The notes under the pieces were generated by a model. The model ran no database searches and had not been told where the DNA came from. It saw only the letters and a program-made list of their open reading frames with translations. Of a DNA stretch of 63,147 nucleotides, positions 18,472 to 27,369 are shown in pieces. Within the stretch, counting starts at the first letter, position 1. Each line of letters begins with the position of its first letter. The stretch lies in assembly GCA_027489065.1 (NCBI GenBank), contig JAIYAM010000054.1:1-63147 (forward strand). Reading direction: 5' to 3'. The translations under genes and the position numbers were made by a program. The stretch comes from Erythrobacteraceae bacterium (GTDB taxonomy: Bacteria; Pseudomonadota; Alphaproteobacteria; Sphingomonadales; Sphingomonadaceae).

Positions 18472-19167
18472 TTAGGGATGCACAAGGCGATGATCGGCAT
18501 CTACCTGAGCGAAGCAGGCGAATGCGATCGATGCCGGTGCCGCTGCGGCAATTGCGGCGATACATGCGCGGCTCGTCGCCCCGCTGGTAAGCACATCGTC
18601 GATCAGCACGACGTCGCGCCCGCGGAGCCGTTCCGCAAGGGCCGGGTCGAGCCTGATCGCGCCTCGCAACACGCGCTCTCGATCATCGCGCCCGAGGCCG
18701 CCGAGACTGGGCGTGCGCTTGTGCCGCACCAGCGCCGCAACTTCTGCCTTGCCCTTGCCCAAGCGCTCCAGTTCGCGCGCCAGCAGCGCCGCCTGGTTGA
18801 AGCCACGCTGCCAAAGCCGCCAGCGGTGGAGCGGTACCGGCACCAGCAGCGGCGGCGCGCGGTCTGGTACGGGCGCAGGCATCCGCGCCGCGATCAGCCG
18901 GGCGAGCAGCTGCGACAGAGCGATCCGACCGCCATGCTTGTAGGCCAGTACGAGCTTGCGCGACGTGTCGTTGTAGAAGGTGGCGGCATAGACGGGCACA
19001 TCACCGGTCCCGATCGTTGGTATCGACGGCACCTCGAGCGTGCCCCAGCACTCGGAGCACAACCCATCCTGCGCCGCGAGCGCTACTCCGCAGGACGCGC
19101 AACGCGGTGGATAGGCGAAGTCGACCAACGGTTGCACGGAGCGGACAAGTTCGCTGATCAGGGTCAT
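18472..19167 (-). CDS. comF: ComF family phosphoribosyltransferase-like protein
   Basis: A 231-residue protein with a zinc-ribbon start (CASCGVALAAQDGLCSECW, about residues 22-40), the ComF helix YKHGGRIALSQLLARL, and a PRTase-type loop DVVLIDDVLTSGATSRA near residue 185. ComF homologues take part in DNA uptake or processing of incoming single strands. No other competence gene is near. It is divergent from the methyltransferase gene with a 54-base gap. Confidence 0.9.
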   Translation of the reverse strand: MTLISELVRSVQPLVDFAYPPRCASCGVALAAQDGLCSECWGTLEVPSIPTIGTGDVPVYAATFYNDTSRKLVLAYKHGGRIALSQLLARLIAARMPAPVPDRAPPLLVPVPLHRWRLWQRGFNQAALLARELERLGKGKAEVAALVRHKRTPSLGGLGRDDRERVLRGAIRLDPALAERLRGRDVVLIDDVLTSGATSRACIAAIAAAAPASIAFACFAQVDADHRLVHP

Positions 19168-19221
19168 GGACCCAGTGTCTCACAGCTTGCGCGAGGCTGG
19201 CAAGCGCGGCAGGGGCGGGTC

Positions 19222-19986
19222 ATGAATGCCCCAGCGATCCCCACCATCTTCAATCCTCACCGCCGTGCGATGCGCCTCACGCGCGCTCTTGCCCGCGCGG
19301 AACGGCCGGATGCGGCGCGCTTCGTCGCCGAGGACATGATTGAGGATACGCTCGAGCGACTCGCTTTCCTGCGGCACCAGCCAAGCCGCGCCGTGGTACT
19401 CGGCGACTGGACGGGCACACTCGCCACGGAATTGCGTGCGCAGGGCGCGGCAGTCGCGGAGCCCCATGGGCTCGACCTCGAGGCTCCCCATCCGGCAGGA
19501 GGCCATGATCTGATCGTCGTGCTTGGCATGCTCGATGCGGTCAATGATCTGCCGGGCGCGCTCATCCACCTTCGTGCAGCGTTAGCGCCCGGAGGGCTGG
19601 TGATGGCACACTTCATTGGCGGGCAAAGCCTCCCCGCCTTGCGCGCCGCGATGCTAGCTTCAGAGCCGGACAGGCCCGCCGCCCGCATCCACCCGCTCGT
19701 GGATCATCGTGCCGCGCCCGGCTTGCTCCAGCGCGCGGGATGGAAAGACCCGGTTGTCGACACGCATGCGCTGACGGTCCACTATTCCTCCCTCGAGCGA
19801 CTGGTCGCGGACCTGCGCGACCAAGGCCTCGGCAATGCACTGGCGAGGCCGGCCGCGCCGCTCGGTAAAACAGCTCTGGCCCGCGCCCGCGCGGCCTTCA
19901 CGGAGCGCGCGAATGCGGACGGCAAAACGCCTGAGACCTTCGAGATCGTCACCCTTACCGGGCGGCGCTCGCTTGCGGGAACCTAG
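19222..19986 (+). CDS. BioC/NDUFAF5-like methyltransferase-fold protein
   Basis: About 254 residues from ATG 19222. The start (IFNPHRRAMRLTRALAR) and the middle (HDLIVVLGMLDAVNDLPGAL, LAPGGLVMAHFIGG) match the BioC-related methyltransferases that include NDUFAF5. The SAM loop is degenerate: AVVLGDWTGTLATEL instead of a DxGxGxG pattern, as often in sphingomonad members. It may modify a protein arginine or be a non-classical SAM binder. Its 3' end overlaps the convergent ppdK by four bases. Confidence 0.75.
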   Translation: MNAPAIPTIFNPHRRAMRLTRALARAERPDAARFVAEDMIEDTLERLAFLRHQPSRAVVLGDWTGTLATELRAQGAAVAEPHGLDLEAPHPAGGHDLIVVLGMLDAVNDLPGALIHLRAALAPGGLVMAHFIGGQSLPALRAAMLASEPDRPAARIHPLVDHRAAPGLLQRAGWKDPVVDTHALTVHYSSLERLVADLRDQGLGNALARPAAPLGKTALARARAAFTERANADGKTPETFEIVTLTGRRSLAGT

Positions 19987-22655
19987 GCCTTCTTGAGCGC
20001 CGCTTGTGCTGCGGCAAGCCGCGCGATCGGCACCCGGTATGGCGAGGCGCTGACGTAATCGAGCCCGACTCTCTCGCAGAAGGCGATGCTCGCCGGGTCG
20101 CCGCCATGCTCGCCGCAGATGCCGAGCTTGATGTCGGGCCGGGTTGCCCTCCCCCGCTCCGCCGCGAGTTCGACCAACTGGCCGACGCCCTCGATATCGA
20201 GGCTGACGAAGGGATCGCGTGGGAAGATGCCCTTCTCGACATAAACGCTGAGGAACCGCGCCGCATCGTCGCGGGACACGCCGAGGGTCGTCTGCGTGAG
20301 GTCATTGGTGCCGAAGGAGAAGAACGCGCCTTCTTCCGCGATCTCGCCCGCCATCAGCGCTGCGCGGGGCAGTTCGATCATGGTGCCCACGAGGTAATCG
20401 ACCCGCGTGCCTACCTCGGCGAAGACGGCCTCGGCGGTCTTGTCGACCAGCGCCTTGAGGATCGCCAATTCCCTCTTGGTGGCGACCAGCGGGATCATGA
20501 TCTCGGGCAGCGGTGCCTCGCCTGAAGCGAGCTTCACCGCACAGACCGCCTCGAAGATCGCGCGCGCCTGCATGGCGTAGATCTCCGGGAAGGTGATCCC
20601 GAGCCGACAGCCGCGGTGGCCGAGCATCGGGTTGAATTCGTGGAGTTCGCCTGCACGCCGCTTGAGGTGATCGACCCCGAGCCCGGTCGCATCCGCGAGC
20701 TCGGCGAAATCTTCGTCGGCGTGCGGCAGGAACTCGTGGAGCGGCGGGTCCAGCAGGCGGATTGTGCAGGGCAGACCCGCCATCACTTCGAAGATCGCGG
20801 TGAAGTCGGCGCGTTGTTCCGGCAGCAGCTGCTCGAGAGCGCGGCGACGCCCGGCCTCGTCATCGGCGAGGATCATTTGGCGCACCAGACTGATGCGCGA
20901 AGCCTCGAAGAACATGTGCTCAGTACGGCACAGTCCGATGCCCTCGGCACCAAACTGGCGCGCCATACGGCAGTCGTCGGGCGTCTCGGCATTGGTACGA
21001 ACCTTCATGCGCCGCAGCTTGTCGGCCCACACCATCAGCGTGCCGAAATCGCCCGCCAGCTCCGGTTCGACCGTCGGGACGATGCCGAGCATCACCTGTC
21101 CGGTCGACCCGTCAAGGGTGATCGCATCGCCCTCCTTAAGTTCGGTCTGGCCGATCCGGAGCGTGCGCGAAGCGCGGTCGATCGACACCTGTCCGGCGCC
21201 CGAGACGCATGGCCGACCCATGCCGCGCGCCACCACGGCCGCATGGCTCGTCATCCCGCCGCGGGCCGTGAGGATGCCTTGGGCGGCGTGCATGCCGTGA
21301 ATGTCCTCAGGGGACGTCTCGACCCGCACGAGGATCACCTTCTCGCCGCGGCCGGCCCATTGCTCCGCTGTATCGGCGTCGAGCACGATCTTGCCGGCGG
21401 CCGCCCCGGGCGATGCAGGCAGCCCGGTCGTCAGCACATTGCGCTCGGCATTCGGATCGAGCGTCGGGTGAAGCAGCTGGTCCAAGGCCATTGGATCAAC
21501 GCGGCGCACCGCCTCGCGCTCGTCAATCAGGCCTTCGGCAACCATGTCGACGGCCATTTTGAGCGCGGCCTTTGCCGTGCGCTTGCCCGAGCGCGTCTGG
21601 AGCATCCAAAGTTTGCCCCGTTCCACGGTGAACTCGATGTCCTGCATGTCCTTGTAGTGGAGTTCCAGCAGGTCGAAGACGCGGGCGAGCTCGGCATAGG
21701 CCTCGGGCAACGCCTCTTCCATCGAGAGTGGCTTGGCGCCCGCAGTCTCGCGCGCTGCCTTGGTGAGGTATTGCGGCGTGCGGATGCCGGCCACCACGTC
21801 CTCGCCCTGCGCGTTGATCAGGTACTCGCCGTAGTAGGCGCGCTCGCCGGTTGCCGGGTCGCGGGTGAAGGCGACGCCGGTGGCGCTCGTTTCGCCCATG
21901 TTGCCGAACACCATCGCCTGCACGTTGACCGCGGTGCCCCAATCGCCCGGGATGTCATTGAGCCGACGATAGACCTTGGCGCGGTCGCTGTCCCAACTGT
22001 CAAACACGGCGCGGATCGCGCCCCACAATTGTTCGTGCACGTCCTGCGGGAACGGCTTGCCGCGCTCGTCCGCGACGATCTGCTTGTACTCGCTGACCAG
22101 CGCTTGCCAGTCGTCGGACCCCATCTCGGTGTCGTTGTAGAAGCCCTTGTCCTCCTTTGCGATCTCAAGCGCCTCTTCGAACAGCCCGTGATCGAGGCCG
22201 AGCACCACGTCGGAATACATCTGGATGAAGCGCCGGTAGCTGTCCCAGGCGAAGCGCGCATCGCCCGACGAATCCGCCAGTCCCGCCACGGTCGCATCGT
22301 TTAGTCCTAGGTTGAGCACCGTGTCCATCATACCCGGCATCGACACCCGCGCGCCCGAGCGGACCGAGACGAGAAGCGGATCGGCGGCATCGCCAAAGCT
22401 TTTACCCACCGTGGCTTCGACGTGCTTGAGCGCTTCGGCGACAGCGGTGCGCAGCCCGTCGGAGAAATCGGCGCCGTCTCGGAGGTAGGCGACGCATTCC
22501 TCGGTCGTGATGGTGAAGCCCGGGGGGACCGGCAACCCGATGCTCGCCATTTCGGCGAGGTTCGCACCCTTGCCGCCGGCGACGGTCTTGTCCTTCTGGC
22601 GCGGATCGGAGTGGTCGGCCTGGCCTCCGAATACATAGACCGTCTTCAACGTCAT
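19983..22655 (-). CDS. ppdK: Pyruvate, phosphate dikinase
   Basis: An 890-residue enzyme converting pyruvate, ATP and phosphate to PEP, AMP and PPi. All three modules are visible: N-terminal ATP-grasp domain (TVAGGKGANLAEMASIG), the phosphohistidine domain with His471 in MTSHAAVVARGMGRP, and the PEP/pyruvate barrel with the acid/base Cys847 in LGICGEHGGDP. Length is standard. It links pyruvate and PEP pools and can serve gluconeogenesis. Confidence 0.97.
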   Translation of the reverse strand: MTLKTVYVFGGQADHSDPRQKDKTVAGGKGANLAEMASIGLPVPPGFTITTEECVAYLRDGADFSDGLRTAVAEALKHVEATVGKSFGDAADPLLVSVRSGARVSMPGMMDTVLNLGLNDATVAGLADSSGDARFAWDSYRRFIQMYSDVVLGLDHGLFEEALEIAKEDKGFYNDTEMGSDDWQALVSEYKQIVADERGKPFPQDVHEQLWGAIRAVFDSWDSDRAKVYRRLNDIPGDWGTAVNVQAMVFGNMGETSATGVAFTRDPATGERAYYGEYLINAQGEDVVAGIRTPQYLTKAARETAGAKPLSMEEALPEAYAELARVFDLLELHYKDMQDIEFTVERGKLWMLQTRSGKRTAKAALKMAVDMVAEGLIDEREAVRRVDPMALDQLLHPTLDPNAERNVLTTGLPASPGAAAGKIVLDADTAEQWAGRGEKVILVRVETSPEDIHGMHAAQGILTARGGMTSHAAVVARGMGRPCVSGAGQVSIDRASRTLRIGQTELKEGDAITLDGSTGQVMLGIVPTVEPELAGDFGTLMVWADKLRRMKVRTNAETPDDCRMARQFGAEGIGLCRTEHMFFEASRISLVRQMILADDEAGRRRALEQLLPEQRADFTAIFEVMAGLPCTIRLLDPPLHEFLPHADEDFAELADATGLGVDHLKRRAGELHEFNPMLGHRGCRLGITFPEIYAMQARAIFEAVCAVKLASGEAPLPEIMIPLVATKRELAILKALVDKTAEAVFAEVGTRVDYLVGTMIELPRAALMAGEIAEEGAFFSFGTNDLTQTTLGVSRDDAARFLSVYVEKGIFPRDPFVSLDIEGVGQLVELAAERGRATRPDIKLGICGEHGGDPASIAFCERVGLDYVSASPYRVPIARLAAAQAALKKA

Positions 22656-22781
22656 GGCAGCTCCGGCTTGTCTGGCGATCTTCCCTAACGTCGCCCTTGC
22701 AGCGCGTGTGAGGATGTCGCTAAATCATTGTTTTCACACGACAATCGTGCGAACTGCAGTGAAGATCGAGGGACTGTGAAA

Positions 22782-25013
22782 TCACCCCTCGATCCGGCTG
22801 AAATCGGCGACCCGGTGGACCGCATCGCGAAAAGCGGCCAGCAGCGCAAGCCGCGCCTGCCGCTTTTCCGCCTCGGGGGCATTGACGGTCACCTCTTCGA
22901 AGAACCGGTCTACGGCCGAGCGCAAGCTGGCGAGCGCCGCCATCGCGTCGGCGAAGCGCTCGGCTTCCACCGCTTCGGCAGCGCGCGGCGCGGCGGCGGC
23001 GAGCGCCTCGATCAGCGCCTGCTCGGCTGGTTCGGGCGTGTAGGAGAGCCCGCTCGGCGAACGCCGCGCTTCGGCGGCGAGGATGCCCGCCAGATCGGGA
23101 TCGTCGACCATCGCGAGCGGGTCTTCCTCGCCCGTGTCGGGGATGTCGTCATTGCCTTCCTTGAGGCTCGCCAGCACCGCCGGATCTGGCGCGCCGGAGG
23201 GCCCTTCGTAGCCCTCCTTCTTGAGGATGTTTGCCGCCCGCTTGTAGCCCGCGAGGAGGTTCACGCCGTCCTCGGTGCCGACGAAGGCCTGGAGCGCATG
23301 GACGCGGGCGAGCAGGCGGACGAGATCATCCTCCCCGCCGAGAGCGAACACGGCGTCGATCAGGTCGTGGCGGACGCCGGCTTCGCGCTGCTGGACCTTG
23401 AGACGGTCGGCGAAGAAGTTGGCGAGCTTCTTGTCGGTGTGTCCATGCCAGACTTGCTCAAATTCATCGAGATCATCTGACACGGCTGCCAGCAAAGCTC
23501 CTTCGAGCCTGAAGCGAAGCCCGTTCCCGAGGATTAAGGCAATCACCGCAATCGCCGCTCGCCGAAGTGCAAACGGGTCTTTCGATCCGGTCGGCGCTTC
23601 ATCAATGAGGAAAAAGCGAGTGAGTGTATCCAGCTTATCCGCGAGGCTCACAGCCACCGTCACCGGAGCCGTCGGCACATCGTCCCCCTGCCCGACCGGC
23701 TTGTAGTGATCGCGGATGGCCTCGGCGACCTCGACTGGCAGGCCTTCCTTCGCGGCGTAATATCCGCCCATTAGGCCCTGCAATTCGGGGAACTCCCCGA
23801 CCATCTCGGTGACGAGGTCGGCCTTGCAAAAAGCGGCAGCGCTTTGAACGTTGTTGTAAAGGGTTGTCTTGACCTGAGGGCTATCTTCAACCGGCTTTAC
23901 AATCTCAGCCTCGACCAGCCACAAAGCGAGTTTGCGAACTCGCTCGACCTTGTCGGCCACCGTCCCGAGCTTCTCGTGGAAGGTGATGCGCGACAGCTTT
24001 TCGGCGTGGACCGCGAGCGGGGTCTTGAGGTCCTGCTGCCAGAAGAAGCGCGCATCCGACAGGCGCGCCGCCAGCACCTTGCGATTGCCGTCGACCACCA
24101 CGGACGCATTGTTCGGCTCGATATTGGCGGTGCAGACGAAGGCGTTGGCAAGCTTGCCCGCGCCATCCTCGCACACGAAATACTTCTGGTTCACCCGCGC
24201 GGTGAGCTGGATCACTTCGGGCGGCACATCGAGAAACGCCTCGTCGAAGCGGCCGAGCAGCGGCACGGGCCATTCGGTGAGGCCCGCGTTCTCGATCACA
24301 AGGCCCTCGTCGGCCACCAGCGTCAGACCAGCTTCGGCCGCAGCGCGCTCGGCACCCTCGCGGATGAGACGGCAGCGTTCAGAGAAGTGGACGATCACAT
24401 GGGCCGCGCGCAGGCTCTCGATATAGGCTGCGGCATCGGCAATCTCGACCGGACCGGAATGATGGAACCGGTGCCCCATCGTCGTGCGCCCGCTGACGAT
24501 CCCGTCAATCTCGCAAGGCACCACCGCGTCGTCCAGCAAGGCGATGATCCCAGAAAGCGGACGCACCCAGCGCAGGGACTCCGTGCTGAGCGATGCTGCG
24601 CCCCAGCGCATCGATTTGGGCCAGGGAAATGCGCGGATGATCGCCGGGATCGTTTCGGACAGCACAGCCGCGGTGTCGCGCCCGGGCTTCTCGACCACGG
24701 CGAAATATACGCCGTCACGCTCGACAAGCTGCTCGGCGGTGAGGCCGACCTTACGCAGGAAGCCGTCCAGTGCCTGCGGCGGTGCGCCGACCTTCGGTCC
24801 CTTGGTCTCCTCGCTCACAGCTTCGGTAGCGAGCGGCAGGTCCTTGGCGATCAGCGCCAAACGGCGCGGTGTGGCAAAGGCTTCGACCGAGCCTGCGGTC
24901 AAGCCAGCCTTGGCGAGAGCATCGGCGAATAGTCGCGCCAGATCCTCTTTGGCTTTGGGCTGCATCCGGGCGGGGATTTCCTCGCAGCGCAGTTCGAGCA
25001 GGAAGTCAGCCAT
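22782..25013 (-). CDS. glyS: Glycyl-tRNA synthetase beta subunit
   Basis: A 743-residue beta chain of the bacterial alpha2beta2 glycyl-tRNA synthetase, recognisable from the start (LLELRCEEIPARMQPKA) and from LPKSMRW-type and GRTTMGHRFHH segments. The beta chain holds the tRNA-binding and HD-type domains. It is about 50 residues longer than the E. coli protein; the extra length is in acidic loops near residues 600-640. glyQ lies upstream on the same strand, separated by a 130-base gap that is mostly a repeat. Confidence 0.95.
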   Translation of the reverse strand: MADFLLELRCEEIPARMQPKAKEDLARLFADALAKAGLTAGSVEAFATPRRLALIAKDLPLATEAVSEETKGPKVGAPPQALDGFLRKVGLTAEQLVERDGVYFAVVEKPGRDTAAVLSETIPAIIRAFPWPKSMRWGAASLSTESLRWVRPLSGIIALLDDAVVPCEIDGIVSGRTTMGHRFHHSGPVEIADAAAYIESLRAAHVIVHFSERCRLIREGAERAAAEAGLTLVADEGLVIENAGLTEWPVPLLGRFDEAFLDVPPEVIQLTARVNQKYFVCEDGAGKLANAFVCTANIEPNNASVVVDGNRKVLAARLSDARFFWQQDLKTPLAVHAEKLSRITFHEKLGTVADKVERVRKLALWLVEAEIVKPVEDSPQVKTTLYNNVQSAAAFCKADLVTEMVGEFPELQGLMGGYYAAKEGLPVEVAEAIRDHYKPVGQGDDVPTAPVTVAVSLADKLDTLTRFFLIDEAPTGSKDPFALRRAAIAVIALILGNGLRFRLEGALLAAVSDDLDEFEQVWHGHTDKKLANFFADRLKVQQREAGVRHDLIDAVFALGGEDDLVRLLARVHALQAFVGTEDGVNLLAGYKRAANILKKEGYEGPSGAPDPAVLASLKEGNDDIPDTGEEDPLAMVDDPDLAGILAAEARRSPSGLSYTPEPAEQALIEALAAAAPRAAEAVEAERFADAMAALASLRSAVDRFFEEVTVNAPEAEKRQARLALLAAFRDAVHRVADFSRIEG

Positions 25014-25028
25014 TATGCCACTCCTCCG

Positions 25029-25134
25029 TTCGTCATTGCGAGGAGGCGACGCCGACGCGGCAATCCATGAACGAACGTTTCACCAAGGGGCGAGGTCAAT
25101 CCATGGATTGCTTCGCTACGCTCGCAATGACGAA
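25029..25134. repeat. REP-like palindromic element between glyQ and glyS
   Basis: Outer arms TTCGTCATTGCGAG (25029-25042) and CTCGCAATGACGAA (25121-25134) are perfect 14-base inverted repeats; inner arms GCAATCCAT (25060) and ATGGATTGC (25103-25111) pair as well. The CGTCATTGCGAG...GCAATCCATG wording is that of dispersed intergenic repeats common in alphaproteobacterial genomes. It could fold into an mRNA hairpin within the glyQ-glyS transcript. Confidence 0.8.
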
Positions 25135-25143
25135 GAACGGCCA

Positions 25144-26085
25144 TCACAGCACCCACCCCGGATACTTGGCCTGCCACCCGGGCGTCATCTTCTCCGCGTA
25201 GGCCTCGCAGGACGAACGCGCCAGATCACGCACGCGGGCCATGTAGCTGGCGCGTTCCTGCACCGAGATCACGCCGCGCGCTTGCAGCAGGTTGAAGACG
25301 TGGCTCGCCTCGACCGCTTGCTCGTAGGCGGCGATGGGTACGCCCGCGGAGAGGGCATTGCGGCACTCGGCCTCGGCCTTGGCGAAGAGGTCGAACAATG
25401 CGTCGGTATTGGCGACCTCGAAGTTCCACTTGGACATCTGGCGCTCGTTCTCGAGGAACACATCACCGTAGCTTACGCCCGAGGAATTGAACGCCAGGTC
25501 ATAGACGTTGTCGACGCCCTGGATGTACATGGCGAGGCGCTCCAGCCCGTAGGTCAGCTCGCCCGCGACCGGCTTGCAGTCGAAGCCGCCCATCTGCTGG
25601 AAGTAGGTGAACTGGGTGACTTCCATCCCGTCGCACCAGACCTCCCAGCCCAGCCCCCATGCGCCCAATGTCGGGCTTTCCCAGTCGTCCTCGACGAAGC
25701 GGATATCATGTGCCAGCGGGTCGATGCCGATCGCGGCGAGGCTCTTGAGGTAGAGCTCCTGGATGTCGGACGGCGAGGGCTTCAGGATCACCTGATACTG
25801 GTAATAATGCTGGAGCCGGTTGGGGTTCTCGCCATAGCGCCCGTCGGTCGGGCGGCGGCAGGGCTGGACGAAAGCGGCATTCCACGGCTCGGGGCCGAGC
25901 GCGCGCAGGGTCGTCGCGGTGTGGAAGGTGCCAGCGCCCATGCGCATGTCGTAAGGCTGGAGAATGACGCAGCCCGCCTCGTGGCTCCAGAAGTCGTGGA
26001 GCGTCAGGATCATGTCCTGGAACGAGCGCGCCGGATCGCGAGGCGCCGGAGCGAATTGGGGGGTGAATTTGGGTGCGGCACTCAT
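25144..26085 (-). CDS. glyQ: Glycyl-tRNA synthetase alpha subunit
   Basis: A 313-residue class II catalytic chain, with [19 protein letters not shown], the motif-2-like region [16 protein letters not shown] and the [11 protein letters not shown] and [19 protein letters not shown] segments typical of GlyQ. I start at ATG 26085; the frame also allows a TTG at 26097. It pairs with the glyS product to charge tRNA-Gly. Confidence 0.96.
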   Translation of the reverse strand: MSAAPKFTPQFAPAPRDPARSFQDMILTLHDFWSHEAGCVILQPYDMRMGAGTFHTATTLRALGPEPWNAAFVQPCRRPTDGRYGENPNRLQHYYQYQVILKPSPSDIQELYLKSLAAIGIDPLAHDIRFVEDDWESPTLGAWGLGWEVWCDGMEVTQFTYFQQMGGFDCKPVAGELTYGLERLAMYIQGVDNVYDLAFNSSGVSYGDVFLENERQMSKWNFEVANTDALFDLFAKAEAECRNALSAGVPIAAYEQAVEASHVFNLLQARGVISVQERASYMARVRDLARSSCEAYAEKMTPGWQAKYPGWVL

Positions 26086-26160
26086 GGCGGCTCGCAATGG
26101 CGGAACGCCTCCGCAGCGTCAATGCCGCGCCGCAGCATTCCCCGCACCTTCCGGCGTTTG

Positions 26161-26230
26161 TAGTCATGCAGATATGACACAAAGTCAGGTCATCTTGACA
26201 TAGTCAGCGAATCGCGACATATAGTCAGGC
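26161..26230 (+). promoter_or_regulatory. Promoter with repeated TGAC/GTCA operator half-sites
   Basis: TTGACA (26195-26200) and CATATA (26218-26223) are 17 bases apart, a good sigma-70 promoter. Around and inside it are TGACacaaaGTCA (26176-26188), TGACataGTCA (26196-26206) and CGACatataGTCA (26216-26228), plus GTCATgcagatATGAC just upstream. These spaced inverted half-sites overlap both promoter elements and fit repression by the XRE protein encoded second in the operon. Confidence 0.65.
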
Positions 26231-26254
26231 ATACCTTACACAAGGCTGCTTTCA

Positions 26255-26641
26255 ATGACCCGCGAAGACCGCACCAGAACCTACCTGATCATGGCGCACC
26301 TCGGCGCTGCGGCGACGGCCGGCGTGTGCGTGAGCTTCGGTCTGGACCTGCCCGATTTCGTCAAGGGTCTGGGCATCGGCCTGATGGTCGTGCCGCTCGC
26401 GGTGATGCTGCTCCGCCGCTTTCGCGACGAGTATATCGAGACCCTCTGGCAATCGGGAACGTCGCTCGCCTTCGCTGCGGTCGTGTTCGGCTTTCTGCTC
26501 CTGCCGTTCCTCGAAGGCTTCTACGATGGCTTCACCGGCAGCCCGAGCGGGCAGGACATTCCCGCCGAAGTCGCCGGCTTCGGCGCGATCATCGCCTTCT
26601 ATGTCGGGTTCCACTACCGCTGGCTGAGGGGGCTGAGATGA
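26255..26641 (+). CDS. Small membrane protein, first gene of XRE mini-operon
   Basis: 128 residues with four likely hydrophobic segments (about residues 13-28, 38-52, 66-84 and 104-120) and a charged loop RRFRDEYIET. No recognised domain. Its stop overlaps the next ATG (ATGA). Similar membrane proteins are found next to YozG-like XRE regulators, which suggests it is the regulated product or a sensor for the regulator. Confidence 0.7.
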   Translation: MTREDRTRTYLIMAHLGAAATAGVCVSFGLDLPDFVKGLGIGLMVVPLAVMLLRRFRDEYIETLWQSGTSLAFAAVVFGFLLLPFLEGFYDGFTGSPSGQDIPAEVAGFGAIIAFYVGFHYRWLRGLR

Positions 26642-26838
26642 AGAACCGCCTCAAGGTGCTGCGCGCCGAACGCGACTGGTCGCAGGCGGAGCTCGCCGGC
26701 CGGCTCGACGTGTCCCGGCAGGCGGTCAACGCCATCGAGACCGGCAAGCACGACCCCTCCCTCCCCCTCGCCTTCCGGATCGCACGATTGTTCGACATGC
26801 GGATCGAGGACATCTTCGACGATGGAGAACTCGCATGA
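26638..26838 (+). CDS. XRE/YozG-like helix-turn-helix regulator
   Basis: 66 residues forming almost nothing but an HTH: LKVLRAERDWSQAELAGRLD, then VSRQAVNAIETGKHDPSLPL as the recognition region, and a short tail FDMRIEDIFDDGE typical of the YozG/YgzD group. Coupled by four-base overlaps to membrane-protein genes on both sides. It probably represses its own operon through the repeated half-sites upstream of 26255. Confidence 0.88.
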   Translation: MKNRLKVLRAERDWSQAELAGRLDVSRQAVNAIETGKHDPSLPLAFRIARLFDMRIEDIFDDGELA

Positions 26839-27287
26839 CGTCCAAGACCAAGGCCCCGCTCGGCCCGGGCGAACAGCGCACCCGCCAGCGCCGCCGCACC
26901 CAGATGATCTACCTCGGCGTGGCCGCGGTCATCGGCGGGACGATCGGCGGGATGACGGGCTTCTTCGATCAGGGCGACGGTAACATCTTCGGCGGCGACT
27001 GGGAAAGCGTCAAGCTTCCTCCGGCCGTCGCGCTCCTGGCCGCTGCGGGGTTCCTCGCCGCGCTTCTCGCGCTGCCGCTCTACGGTTTCCGCATGATCGA
27101 CGACTACAAGCGCGAGCGGAACCTCATTGCCTTTACCGGCGGTTGCCTGTCGGTGCTCGCGGGCTACCCGATGTGGGCCGCGCTCCATGCCGGAGGCTTC
27201 GTCCCCGCGCCGCACGCCTTCGGGATGTTCGCCATCGCCTATGTCTCGATGATCGTCGCTTTCCTCTATGCCCGCTGGCGGCTCTGA
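26835..27287 (+). CDS. Membrane protein, third gene of XRE mini-operon
   Basis: 150 residues: a basic N-terminus (GEQRTRQRRRTQ), then four hydrophobic stretches (residues about 24-42, 64-82, 100-118, 128-146). The basic start and alternating segments suggest an inner-membrane protein with a cytoplasmic N-terminus. No family recognised. It overlaps the XRE gene by four bases. Confidence 0.68.
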   Translation: MTSKTKAPLGPGEQRTRQRRRTQMIYLGVAAVIGGTIGGMTGFFDQGDGNIFGGDWESVKLPPAVALLAAAGFLAALLALPLYGFRMIDDYKRERNLIAFTGGCLSVLAGYPMWAALHAGGFVPAPHAFGMFAIAYVSMIVAFLYARWRL

Positions 27288-27369
27288 GCCTCCCAAGGTT
27301 CGTGCCAGCACGCTTGCCTGACCACCTCAAGTCCCTCACAATACGACATGATTCACGAAAGGAACTGAA

